Positions 7,520 through 15,079 of a DNA stretch of 22,452 nucleotides are shown here, one piece after another (the stretch's first letter is position 1; the number at the start of each line of letters is the position of its first letter). The stretch spans positions 1 to 22,452 of the forward strand of contig DASROF010000064.1 in NCBI GenBank assembly GCA_035647075.1. Direction: 5' to 3'. The stretch comes from Gp6-AA40 sp035647075 (lineage in GTDB: Bacteria > Acidobacteriota > Vicinamibacteria > Vicinamibacterales > UBA2999). The position numbers were made by a program, and so were the translations under genes. The notes under the pieces were generated by a model that worked only from the letters and a program-made list of their open reading frames with translations, had not been told where the DNA came from and made no database searches.

Positions 7520-8961
7520 CTGGCCACCTTCATGAGTGCCAACAGATCGGCCCTCGTGAGCGGACGATCAGGGGTTGGCGGGTGCACGGTGACGTACCGA
7601 TCGAAGTCGAGGTTCAACCGCTCGAGGTTGGCGACGAGCGTCGGAATAGACGGGCTGACCGGCTGCCCGGGCGCCGGGATGTCGATGTCGGCGGTGAACA
7701 GAATCTTCTCTTTCGGCAAAAAGGCGAGCAGCATGGCGTCGCTGTGCTCGAGGTCCTTCACCGCATGGAGCTCGAGGGTCCGCGTCTCGTCCTGCAGCAC
7801 CATCTTGTCGATCACGCCCTCGACCTTCGGCTTCTTTTTCGATCTGGCCAGGACGTCGCCGACGAGTGTGCGCGGTTCGCTGAGCGCGGCTTCCATGAAA
7901 TAGCGGCTGTTATCGTGCTCGAGAATCGTAGCGCCTTCGGCGACGAACGGTGGCAGCCCGCCCGCATGGTCGAAATGCGGGTGGGTGTTGACGACGTACT
8001 TGATGCGCTTGGTTGGGAAGAGGCGTTTCGTTTCGGCGATGACCGCCAGTCCACGGGCCTCGTTCTGACCGCCTTCGAGCACCACTACGTAGTCCTTGAA
8101 TTCGACGGCCATCGATACATAGCCGCCGGTGATCCGATAGACGCCGTCGGCGAGCTTTTCTGACGCGGCGGCCGGCGGCGCGGCCGGGGCAGCCGGTCGC
8201 GCCGCTGCAGGAGCTCCTCCAGGCGGCGCGGCCGTCATCAGCGCTGCCAGATTCGGCGGATTGGCCACGACCGATGTGATCCCGGTGACGAACATCTCCA
8301 TGCCCATGCGCCGCTCGGCGATCCGCGTCGGGCTCATCACGCCGCTGAAATCGCGATAGTTCTGGTACGCGATCTCGACGCGCATGTCACCGAAGATAGG
8401 ATGCTCGACACGCGTCTCAACACGATCGACCAGATTGTCGGGACCGATATAGCCGACGATCTCATACGGCAGGCCTGACGGCGCTTTCTGCGGTGGACTC
8501 CACGTCAGCGTCCGGTACGACACCTCGCCGAGCTTCTTCGTTTTCAGCGTGGCGTTGTTCGCGGCGGCGCCGCGCAGGAATCCCCACGGCGTCATCCAGA
8601 TCGACAACTGCTGCGCCCACGGACTCTCAGCAGCGATGGTGTCCTCATAGGGCCGCGGCTGTGGTGGGGGTGCGCCTCGTCCCGCCGGAGGTGTTGCCTC
8701 GCCGATCGCGCGGGATGCCGGCTGTGTGAAGTCGATGGTGCGGGTGTAGCTGCGAATCGACGTCGAGGCGAGTCCGAACGAGATCGTCCGGCTCTGACCG
8801 AAGTTGCCCTCGGCCGCGACGCCTGAATAGCTGATGGAGTTCAGGCCATTCGCCCCCATCGCCTTCGACGCGGCGTCGATGACCGCCTTCGCGTCTTGCG
8901 CGAAGACTATTGCGGGCAGCAGGGTCGCAACGAGCGTCACGACCGTACGCCTCTTCCACAT
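7516..8961 (-). CDS. Exported metallo-beta-lactamase-fold hydrolase
   Basis: The 481-residue product begins with a signal peptide (MWKRRTVVTLVATLLPAIVFAQ). Residues about 25-235 form an N-terminal domain I do not recognise, with SISYSGVAAEGNFGQS, IWMTPWGFLRGA and PFEIVGYIG-like segments. An Ala/Pro-rich linker (about 245-267) leads to the metallo-beta-lactamase fold, starting LADGVYRITGGYVSMAVEFKDYVVVLEGGQN and carrying the metal motif HPHFDH at 327-332. Later metal ligands probably lie in the EHSDAML and FTADIDIP segments. The fold hydrolyses many substrates (lactones, thioesters, sulfate esters), so the substrate cannot be named. Two-domain exported forms like this are frequent in soil bacteria. 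The start at 8961 has GGAGGG upstream; a more distal ATG at 8991 lacks this. It lies 60 bases after the SnoaL-like gene and is coupled to the DUF6152 gene. Confidence 0.85.
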   Translation of the reverse strand: MWKRRTVVTLVATLLPAIVFAQDAKAVIDAASKAMGANGLNSISYSGVAAEGNFGQSRTISFGLASTSIRSYTRTIDFTQPASRAIGEATPPAGRGAPPPQPRPYEDTIAAESPWAQQLSIWMTPWGFLRGAAANNATLKTKKLGEVSYRTLTWSPPQKAPSGLPYEIVGYIGPDNLVDRVETRVEHPIFGDMRVEIAYQNYRDFSGVMSPTRIAERRMGMEMFVTGITSVVANPPNLAALMTAAPPGGAPAAARPAAPAAPPAAASEKLADGVYRITGGYVSMAVEFKDYVVVLEGGQNEARGLAVIAETKRLFPTKRIKYVVNTHPHFDHAGGLPPFVAEGATILEHDNSRYFMEAALSEPRTLVGDVLARSKKKPKVEGVIDKMVLQDETRTLELHAVKDLEHSDAMLLAFLPKEKILFTADIDIPAPGQPVSPSIPTLVANLERLNLDFDRYVTVHPPTPDRPLTRADLLALMKVAR

Positions 8962-9021
8962 GCCGACCCTCCAACCCCGCGCGCGCAGCATTTCACATCG
9001 CGGGCGTCTGTGGAAGTGGAA

Positions 9022-9564
9022 TCACCAGGCCGGGTTCTTCGTTCCCTTGTACGCCCACTCGTCGCGGTTCTCGTTGTAGATGCGGCGCTTGGAGAAGAGC
9101 CACCGCCCCTTCACCCTCGCAAGCTCGTCTTCGTAGTGGCCAAAGCCGTCGAACACGCCGGCGCGCTTCGGATTGTCGTTCGAATAATGGAACCAATATG
9201 CCCGGCCGCTCGCCTTGTTACCGTCGACCTTGAGGACGATGTTGGAGATGTTGTGGCGGCCGACGGCGGGCCACAGGCCGGCGGTCGCTGCCGGCTGCGG
9301 CATCCGCGCAATCGTCTGCTTGATCGCGTCGCGCCCCTTGATTTCGCCCGAACCGACATCGAGGATGCCGTCCTCGGTGAACGTCGAGACGTACAGGTCC
9401 GGGTCATGGAAGTCGAGCGCGAACAGGTATCGCGCCTGCAAGTCTTCGATCTCGGATCGATCATCCGCGTAGCTGCCGGCGGCCCTCGAGGTCATCGACG
9501 TCGCGGCCAGGGTGATCAGCACTGCCGCAGCGGCGGCGGCGAGAGGCGTAATCAGTCGTTGCAC
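9022..9564 (-). CDS. Exported SnoaL-like / NTF2-fold protein
   Basis: The 180-residue product carries a hydrophobic N-terminal signal (VQRLITPLAAAAAAVLITLAAT, cleavage near SRAAG). A single SnoaL-like domain follows, opening DRSEIEDLQARYLFALDFHDPDLYVSTFTEDGILDVG, then GRDAIKQTI, and ending RVKGRWLFSKRRI. This cone-shaped fold is used by small isomerases, dehydratases, hydroxylases and non-catalytic binding proteins. The export signal makes a classical polyketide-cyclase role unlikely. I chose a GTG at 9564 because AGGGAGA lies 8 bases upstream and the signal peptide begins there. An in-frame ATG at 9675 would add 37 unrelated residues and overlap the divergent gene. It leads the minus-strand cluster with the hydrolase, DUF6152 and HExxH genes. 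Confidence 0.8.
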   Translation of the reverse strand: MQRLITPLAAAAAAVLITLAATSMTSRAAGSYADDRSEIEDLQARYLFALDFHDPDLYVSTFTEDGILDVGSGEIKGRDAIKQTIARMPQPAATAGLWPAVGRHNISNIVLKVDGNKASGRAYWFHYSNDNPKRAGVFDGFGHYEDELARVKGRWLFSKRRIYNENRDEWAYKGTKNPAW

Positions 9565-9673
9565 GGCACGTCTCCCTTTTGGGTCGGAGTTTACCGCCGT
9601 CTGCTGCCGGCCTGATCGGATCGGGCTGTTAAGATACTGACTGCCACGCCGCGGCCACTCCGGGGGATATGTC

Positions 9674-10009
9674 ATGAAACCGTCAGCAACAGCCTGTCTC
9701 GTGTTCGCGCTGCTCGTGCCGGCCGTCGTCTCTGCCGGTCAGATCTACGGCACGATCGTGTTTGAAGGCCAGGGCGTGAAGAGCGCCGCGCTCGAGATTC
9801 AGTGCGGGAAGGACGAACCGGTGAAGGGGGCGACCGGCACCGACGGTTCCTATCGCATCAACGTGCCGCAACAGGGCCAATGCAACCTGACGCTGCCTTC
9901 GTATGAGGGACGGCCTTCCGCCGCGATTTTCTCGGGACCCAACCCGGCTGCCTACAACTACGAGTTGGTCAAGCTCGCGGACGGGAAGTTCGAGCTGAAG
10001 CGACGGTGA
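9674..10009 (+). CDS. Small exported carboxypeptidase-regulatory-like (beta-sandwich) protein
   Basis: The 111-residue protein has a signal peptide (MKPSATACLVFALLVPAVVSAG). It has one short beta-sandwich domain with the layout of carboxypeptidase-regulatory-like modules: GQIYGTIVFEGQGVKSAALEIQC, then GTDGSYRINVPQQGQCNLTL. The G.I......G..V..A.....C pattern and the TDGSYRI turn are what I rely on. Two Cys could form a disulfide. Such stand-alone modules are thought to bind ligands or partner proteins, but no role is established. A GGGGGAT ribosome site precedes the ATG. The stop codon overlaps the GTG start of the next gene (GTGA), implying coupled expression with that membrane protein. Confidence 0.75.
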   Translation: MKPSATACLVFALLVPAVVSAGQIYGTIVFEGQGVKSAALEIQCGKDEPVKGATGTDGSYRINVPQQGQCNLTLPSYEGRPSAAIFSGPNPAAYNYELVKLADGKFELKRR

Positions 10010-11025
10010 GCACGAACGACAATGAGCTGCCGCAGCCGGACATTCCCCATGGCATCGGGGTCGCCCGGACCTCGGTGGATCTAATCAAGGCGCTCGCGCT
10101 GCCGCTGGTCACGCTGGTCCTCGGCTACTGGTTCAACTCCTCGCTCAACGAACGGCAGCAGGTCGAAAGCAACATCCGGCTGTACGCCGAGATGATGGGC
10201 CGGCGGGAAGAAGCCGACAGCAATCTCCGCAAGGACATGTTCAATTCGATCCTGACGACGTTCATGTCGAAGGATCCGTCGCAGCGACTATCGTCGGAAG
10301 AACAGATCCGGCAGCAGATTCTCAGCCTGGAGCTGCTGGCCTATAACTTCCACGAGTCGCTCGACATCGGACCGCTGTTCAAGGATGTCCAGCGGCGCAT
10401 TGCCGTGGAGAATCGGGCGACGAACGCCGAGCTGCGTGGTCGCCTCGAATCGGTGTCGACGCAGGTTATCGAGCATCAGCTCACCGCGCTGTCTGACGCC
10501 GGCATGATCGAACGTGGCGATGCGCTTCCCGACAAAATCAAGGATCTGCAAGCGTTCATCGTGTTCGGTCCCAAGGCCATTCCGGATCCGGACATGAAGC
10601 CTGGCGAAGGTCCTGCTCGCGTGTGTCTCACGATGCAGGCCAATGATGGTTCGGTCCATGAGCGCCAGTTCAGGCTCGAACTTCTCAGTTACGACGAGGC
10701 GGCGCGCGAAGTGCGGGTGCATCTCTACGTCTCGCAGCTCCTGACGCCGGACGAGTGCCGTCAGCCCAAGCTCGATCTCGCGGCCAAACGGGAAATCGAC
10801 ACCTACTTCGTCGTTGGCCTGTTCGACTTTCCGATGATTGACAATACGCGCCTGTCTGGAGGCGAGCGGACCGCTGTGTCGTTGACGGCGCTGAACCCCA
10901 GCGTGCTGAGTCTGGCGCTGACGTATTTCCCCGCCTCGCGGGCGAGTCTCAAGGACAAGCCGTATTACGACGAAGTGATCCGCGACCTCGTGCGGAACCG
11001 GCAGCCGTCAAGCCCGCTTCGGTAG
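10006..11025 (+). CDS. Single-span membrane protein of unknown function
   Basis: The 339-residue protein starts at a GTG that overlaps the preceding stop codon by 4 bases. After a short polar N-terminus, one hydrophobic span (about residues 24-43, VDLIKALALPLVTLVLGYWF) anchors it. A charged, probably helical region follows (about 45-165, rich in Glu/Arg/Gln: SSLNERQQVESNIRLYAEMM and later LRGRLESVSTQVIEHQL). A beta-rich C-terminal domain (about 185-320) contains RVCLTMQANDGSVHERQFRLELLSYD and YFVVGLFDFPMIDNTRLSGG. I do not recognise the family. The helical stalk plus beta domain suggests a scaffold or sensor rather than an enzyme, but that is a guess. Its last 18 bases overlap the 3' end of the convergent glutathione peroxidase gene. 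Confidence 0.75.
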   Translation: MSTNDNELPQPDIPHGIGVARTSVDLIKALALPLVTLVLGYWFNSSLNERQQVESNIRLYAEMMGRREEADSNLRKDMFNSILTTFMSKDPSQRLSSEEQIRQQILSLELLAYNFHESLDIGPLFKDVQRRIAVENRATNAELRGRLESVSTQVIEHQLTALSDAGMIERGDALPDKIKDLQAFIVFGPKAIPDPDMKPGEGPARVCLTMQANDGSVHERQFRLELLSYDEAAREVRVHLYVSQLLTPDECRQPKLDLAAKREIDTYFVVGLFDFPMIDNTRLSGGERTAVSLTALNPSVLSLALTYFPASRASLKDKPYYDEVIRDLVRNRQPSSPLR

Positions 11026-11517
11026 CGGTGCTGCAAGGACTTTCGCGATCTCCTGATCGAGTGTGTCAGGCGTGTCGGACGGAGCGTAGCGCACGAGGAC
11101 ATCTCCGAGTCCGTTCACCAGGAACTTCGTAAAGTTCCACTTGATCGCCTCGGTCCCGAGCAGGCCGGGCTTCGCCGACTTGAGCAGCGCATACAAGGGA
11201 TGCGCGGCTGCACCGTTCACGTCAATCTTCGCGAACAGTGGAAACGTCACGTCGTACGTCGTCGCGCAAAACTGCTGAATCTCACTGTCGGTGCCGGGCT
11301 CCTGGCGGCCGAACTGATTGCAGGGGAAGCCGAGCACGACGAATCCCTGATCCTTGTATTTGCGATACAGCGCTTCGAGGCCGGCGTATTGCGGAGTGAA
11401 TCCGCACTGGCTCGCCACGTTGACGATCAGGAGCGTTTTGCCACGGTAGGCGCCGAGCGACTGCGTCTCACCGCTGATGCTCTTCACACTGATGTCGTAC
11501 AAAGAGTCTGCTGTCAC
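11008..11517 (-). CDS. Glutathione peroxidase family protein (Cys type, probably thioredoxin-dependent)
   Basis: The 169-residue product matches the full family. LYDISVKSISGE opens it, the peroxidatic Cys38 lies in IVNVASQCGFTPQY, Gln68 in GFPCNQFGRQEPG, and Trp127-Asn128 in IKWNFTKFLV, completing the Cys-Gln-Trp-Asn tetrad. Cys84 in IQQFCATTYDVTFP sits where thioredoxin-dependent members have their resolving Cys, so electrons likely come from thioredoxin rather than glutathione. It reduces hydrogen peroxide and organic hydroperoxides. The start is uncertain. A GTG at 11517 gives the normal family N-terminus but has a poor ribosome site. ATGs at 11562 and 11565 have AGGAAG upstream but add about 16 residues and would overlap the divergent dehydrogenase start. 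I see no export signal from the GTG. Confidence 0.9.
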   Translation of the reverse strand: MTADSLYDISVKSISGETQSLGAYRGKTLLIVNVASQCGFTPQYAGLEALYRKYKDQGFVVLGFPCNQFGRQEPGTDSEIQQFCATTYDVTFPLFAKIDVNGAAAHPLYALLKSAKPGLLGTEAIKWNFTKFLVNGLGDVLVRYAPSDTPDTLDQEIAKVLAAPLPKRA

Positions 11518-11538
11518 GGTTGGTGGTGTTGATATATC
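11511..11538 (+). promoter_or_regulatory. Weak candidate promoter for the PQQ dehydrogenase gene
   Basis: CTGTCA (11511-11516) and TATATC (11533-11538) are 16 bases apart and each matches the sigma-70 consensus at 4 of 6 positions. The -10 lies in the perfect 10-bp palindrome TGATATATCA (11530-11539). Transcription would start near 11545, leaving a leader of about 19 bases with no Shine-Dalgarno sequence. Confidence 0.3.
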
Positions 11539-11563
11539 ACGACCCGCGCTACCATCTCGCATC

Positions 11564-13675
11564 ATGCGAAATGCTTCCTGGGCGCTTCTCGCGGCGGGTA
11601 TTGCCCTGTCCGGGTGTTCGACAACCAGCGACACGAAGACGTCCACACCGCCCGCAAAGCCGGCGAGCGTAAACGGCGCCAGGCTCATCGCGGCCGATTC
11701 CGAGCCGGGACAATGGATGTCTCATGGCCGGACCTACGACGAGCAGCGGTTCAGCCCGCTGAACCAGATCACGAAAGACAACGTGAAGGATCTGGGGCTT
11801 GCATGGTTCGCGGATCTCGACACGCATCGCGGCCAGGAGGCGACGCCGATCGTGGTCGACGGGGTCCTCTATATCTCGACGGCGTGGAGCAAGGTCAAGG
11901 CGTATAACGCTGCCACCGGCGAACAGCTCTGGTCCTACGACCCGCTGGTGCCGGGAGGCTGGGGAGTGAAAGCCTGCTGCGACGTCGTCAATCGCGGCGT
12001 TGCCGTGTGGGACGGGAAGGTGTTCGTCGGCACGCTCGACGGCCGGCTCATCGCTCTCGATGCGGCAACAGGAAAGCCGCTCTGGGACGTCAACACCATC
12101 GATCGGTCCAAGCCGTACACGATCACGGGTGCACCTCGCGTCGTGAAGGGCCACGTCCTCATCGGCAACGGCGGCGCCGAACTGGGCGTCCGCGGTTACG
12201 TCTCCGCCTACGACGCCAACACCGGTAAGCTCGATTGGCGCTTCTACACCGTTCCGGGAAATCCGAAGGATGGCTTCGAGAACCCGGTTCTCGAAAAGGC
12301 GGCCCAGACGTGGCACGGCGAGTGGTGGACGCTCGGCGGTGGCGGAACCGTCTGGGATTCGATGTCGTACGATCCGCAACTCGATCTGCTGTACATCGGC
12401 GTGGGCAACGGGTCCCCGTGGAATCAGACCTATCGAAGCCAGGGAAAGGGCGACAACCTCTTCCTCTCGTCGATTGTCGCGCTTCGTCCGGACGATGGCT
12501 CGTACGTGTGGCACTACCAGAGCACGCCCGGCGAGACCTGGGATCACACGGCGACGCAGCAGATCGTGCTCGCGGATCTCACGATTCAGGGCGCGAAGCG
12601 TCGCGTCGTCATGCAGGCGCCGAAGAACGGCTTCTTCTATGTGCTGGACGCGAAGACCGGCGAGCTGATCTCGGCGAAGAACTTCACCGACGTCAGCTGG
12701 GCGACGCACATCGACCTGAAGACCGGCCGCCCCGTCGAGAATCCGGCGGCGCGCTACAACGTGACCCGCAAGTTTTACCGGTCGCTGCAGAACCCGAACG
12801 GCGCGCATACGTGGCACTCGATGTCGTTCGATCCGCAGACCGGGCTCGTCTACATTCCGATTCACAGCGCCAGCTTCGTCTACGGGCACGACGCGCGCTT
12901 CAAGCCCAGTCCGATCGGGAACAACCTCGGTGTCGATTTCGCCGGCAATGCACCGGCGAATGCGCAGGCGGCTCAGGACGCGCTCGCCAGCGCGCAAGGC
13001 CGGCTGATCGCCTGGGATCCGGTGGCGCAGAAAGAGGTATGGCGCGTGGAACGTGCGGGTCCGGCAAACGGCGGCGCGCTGTCGACGGCCGGTGGACTTG
13101 TGTTCCAGGGAACCGGCATGGGCGCGTTCACCGCGCTCGACGCCGCAACCGGGGCGCAATTGTGGTCGACCGACGTGCAGACCGGAGTGATGGCGGCGCC
13201 GGTGTCCTATGAGATCGGCGACAAACAGTACGTGGCGATCATGGTCGGCTCGGGCGGTTCGTGGGGAATGGTCGGCGGCGACGCCAACATCAAGGGCAAC
13301 AACCTGCCCAACATCTCGCGGCTGCTGGTGTTTTCGCGTGGCGGCGCGGCGAAGCTTCCGCCAGTGGCGCCACGCCCCGCGCGCACGCTGAATCCGCCGC
13401 CCGCGACGGCGTCAGCCGCAATCGTGGGAGCGGGTGCGGCCGCGTACGGTCAGTACTGCGGGAACTGCCATGGCGCCGGAGCCGTGAACCTCGGCATTCT
13501 GCCCGACTTGCGCTACAGCTCCCGGCTTCCGTCCGCGGAAGAGTGGCGTTCGGTCGTGTTGGATGGCGCGCTCGAGGACGACGGCATGGCGTCGTTCTCG
13601 ATGGTCCTCGACGCAAAGGCGGCTGAGGCGATCCGCGCATTCGTGATCGCGCAGGCCAACGCGACGAAGCAGTAA
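11564..13675 (+). CDS. PQQ-dependent quinohemoprotein dehydrogenase, lipoprotein
   Basis: The 703-residue product starts with a lipoprotein signal (LSGC lipobox, Cys18). Residues about 50-600 form an eight-blade PQQ propeller with repeats such as LIALDAATGKPLWD and YVLDAKTGELI. The vicinal Cys138-Cys139 pair (VKACCDVVNRG), Glu206 in GNGGAELGVRGY, Asn282 in VGNGSPWN and catalytic Asp327 in GETWDHTA match type I/II PQQ alcohol dehydrogenases. A C-terminal cytochrome c domain has CGNCH at 632-636 and a likely Met ligand in DDGMASF, placing it with type II quinohemoproteins. It oxidises an alcohol in the periplasm and passes electrons through its own haem. The substrate is unknown. The ATG lies inside a palindrome and lacks a ribosome site, but the signal peptide fixes it well. 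Confidence 0.93.
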   Translation: MRNASWALLAAGIALSGCSTTSDTKTSTPPAKPASVNGARLIAADSEPGQWMSHGRTYDEQRFSPLNQITKDNVKDLGLAWFADLDTHRGQEATPIVVDGVLYISTAWSKVKAYNAATGEQLWSYDPLVPGGWGVKACCDVVNRGVAVWDGKVFVGTLDGRLIALDAATGKPLWDVNTIDRSKPYTITGAPRVVKGHVLIGNGGAELGVRGYVSAYDANTGKLDWRFYTVPGNPKDGFENPVLEKAAQTWHGEWWTLGGGGTVWDSMSYDPQLDLLYIGVGNGSPWNQTYRSQGKGDNLFLSSIVALRPDDGSYVWHYQSTPGETWDHTATQQIVLADLTIQGAKRRVVMQAPKNGFFYVLDAKTGELISAKNFTDVSWATHIDLKTGRPVENPAARYNVTRKFYRSLQNPNGAHTWHSMSFDPQTGLVYIPIHSASFVYGHDARFKPSPIGNNLGVDFAGNAPANAQAAQDALASAQGRLIAWDPVAQKEVWRVERAGPANGGALSTAGGLVFQGTGMGAFTALDAATGAQLWSTDVQTGVMAAPVSYEIGDKQYVAIMVGSGGSWGMVGGDANIKGNNLPNISRLLVFSRGGAAKLPPVAPRPARTLNPPPATASAAIVGAGAAAYGQYCGNCHGAGAVNLGILPDLRYSSRLPSAEEWRSVVLDGALEDDGMASFSMVLDAKAAEAIRAFVIAQANATKQ

Positions 13676-14554
13676 TCAGATTTTGTAGCGCGCCTCGTCA
13701 GCGTAGTAATCGGGGAAGCCGACGGCCTTCTTCAGCTCGTCGAACTCCATCGCGGCAGTCGCGCGCTCCCCCCTGAGCAGGCTGAGGAGCGCTGAACGCA
13801 TTGCCTGGATCGAGACATTGAGCAGCGTCAGCGGATACACGGCGATCGTGTAGCCGATGTCCTCGAGGCGCGATGGCGGGATTAACGGCGTCTTGCCCCC
13901 CTCGATCAGGTTCGCCATCTTCGGGCCGTCCACGTCCGCGCAGTAGCGCCGCATTTCGGCTTCACTCGTGGGGGCCTCGAGGAAGGTGATGTCGGCGCCG
14001 ATCTCGCGAAACAGCCGGCAGCGCGCGATCGCCTCGTCCAGCGAGTCGATCCGCGCGTCGGTACGCGCCATGATCAGGATGTCCTCGCCGCCATCGCGGG
14101 CATCGACCGCTGCCCGGATCCGCATCAGGGCCTCATCGCGGCCAACCACGGCTTTGCCTTCGGTATGGCCGCAGCGCTTCGGCGCCACCTGATCCTCGAG
14201 CATGATGCAGGCGAAGCCGGCACGGGCGTAGCCCTGCACCGTGCGCTTGACGTTCTGCGAGCTGCCGAAGCCGGTGTCGCCGTCGCCGATCATCGGGATC
14301 GTGACCGCGCGGCAGATGTTCGTCCCCTGGTCGACCAGTTCTCCGTACGAGATCAGGCCCGCATCGGGCATCCCGAGGCGTGCCCCGGACACGGCAAAGC
14401 CGCTCATGAAGCCGATCTCGAACCCGGCTTCCTCAATGAGCTGTGCCGACATCGCATCGTGGCATCCGGGCATGACGAGGATGCCGGGACGCTGCAGCCG
14501 GCGACGCAGACGCTCGGCCGGGGACGCGGATGAATGGTCGGTGCGCATCGGCAC
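13676..14554 (-). CDS. Isocitrate lyase / PEP mutase superfamily enzyme
   Basis: The 292-residue protein is a (beta/alpha)8 enzyme of the isocitrate lyase/PEP mutase superfamily. Seen are PGCHDAMSAQLIEEAGF (from 29), GARLGMPDAGL, the metal-binding loop DGDTGFG (91-97), Glu120 in IMLEDQ, and KRCGH at 126-130. The catalytic Cys of that last motif marks the lyase branch (methylisocitrate lyase, 2,3-dimethylmalate lyase) and is absent from PEP mutase and many oxaloacetate decarboxylases. It probably cleaves a C-C bond in a 2-hydroxy or substituted malate with Mg2+; the substrate is unknown. The ATG at 14554 has only a distant GAGG, and an ATG at 14548 is an alternative. Its stop codon directly abuts the stop of the convergent dehydrogenase. 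Confidence 0.88.
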   Translation of the reverse strand: MPMRTDHSSASPAERLRRRLQRPGILVMPGCHDAMSAQLIEEAGFEIGFMSGFAVSGARLGMPDAGLISYGELVDQGTNICRAVTIPMIGDGDTGFGSSQNVKRTVQGYARAGFACIMLEDQVAPKRCGHTEGKAVVGRDEALMRIRAAVDARDGGEDILIMARTDARIDSLDEAIARCRLFREIGADITFLEAPTSEAEMRRYCADVDGPKMANLIEGGKTPLIPPSRLEDIGYTIAVYPLTLLNVSIQAMRSALLSLLRGERATAAMEFDELKKAVGFPDYYADEARYKI

Positions 14555-14701
14555 ATCGTACGCGCGCCGGCCTCGTTAATCCACGCACGCAATTGTGATC
14601 GCCCGCGCCTGCCATGGTCATCGGCGGCCCGCACAATGGCGTGGAGGCATTGGCGGCGTTCTTGCCACGCCCCTCTTCGACCCGGTGATGGAGGAGCGGC
14701 G

Positions 14702-15073
14702 ATGGCGAGGTTCTGGATCCACGGCCAATGGAAACGAGGCTCAGACGACGGCGGCCGGACGCCCCAGTGGCCGCAGCGGCGTCAGCGCGTCAGCCGATAC
14801 ATCGACTGCCACTGGGTCAGTCCCTACGGGGAGCAGCAGACCCGCGTCAGCAGCATCAGCCCGACGGGCTGCTATATCGACAGCCGGTTCACGGTGCCGC
14901 CTGAAGGCACGCATGTGCGGGAAATCTGCCTGGCGGTCCCCGGCGGGGCAGAACTCAGTGTGCACGGAACGGTGCTGTGCCCGACCCCCGGCGTTGGCTT
15001 TGCCGTTCGCTTCGCCGACATGGACGACGAGACACGGGGCACGTTAAACGGGCTTGTCTTCGGAGAAGCCTGA
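14702..15073 (+). CDS. Small PilZ-like domain protein
   Basis: The 123-residue protein starts at an ATG with a strong GGAGGAG ribosome site 5-6 bases away. Residues 25-120 look like a PilZ-type beta-barrel: QRRQRVSRYIDCHWVSPYGEQQTRVSSISPTGCYIDSRFTVPPEG, then a late GVGFAVRFADMDDET. PilZ domains bind cyclic di-GMP through an RxxxR motif and a (D/N)xSxxG motif. Here the second motif reads SISPTG with Ser in the first position, and the Arg cluster at 26-32 does not give an exact RxxxR, so nucleotide binding is doubtful. Similar degenerate PilZ proteins act as structural adaptors. Its stop lies 6 bases from the 3' end of the convergent LysR gene. Confidence 0.7.
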   Translation: MARFWIHGQWKRGSDDGGRTPQWPQRRQRVSRYIDCHWVSPYGEQQTRVSSISPTGCYIDSRFTVPPEGTHVREICLAVPGGAELSVHGTVLCPTPGVGFAVRFADMDDETRGTLNGLVFGEA

Positions 15074-15079
15074 ATAGAG

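Noticed and set aside
11549..13159. Minus-strand open frame of about 536 codons opposite the PQQ dehydrogenase
   Set aside because: It is the antisense shadow of a gene with clear PQQ and haem motifs; the translation shows no recognisable domain.
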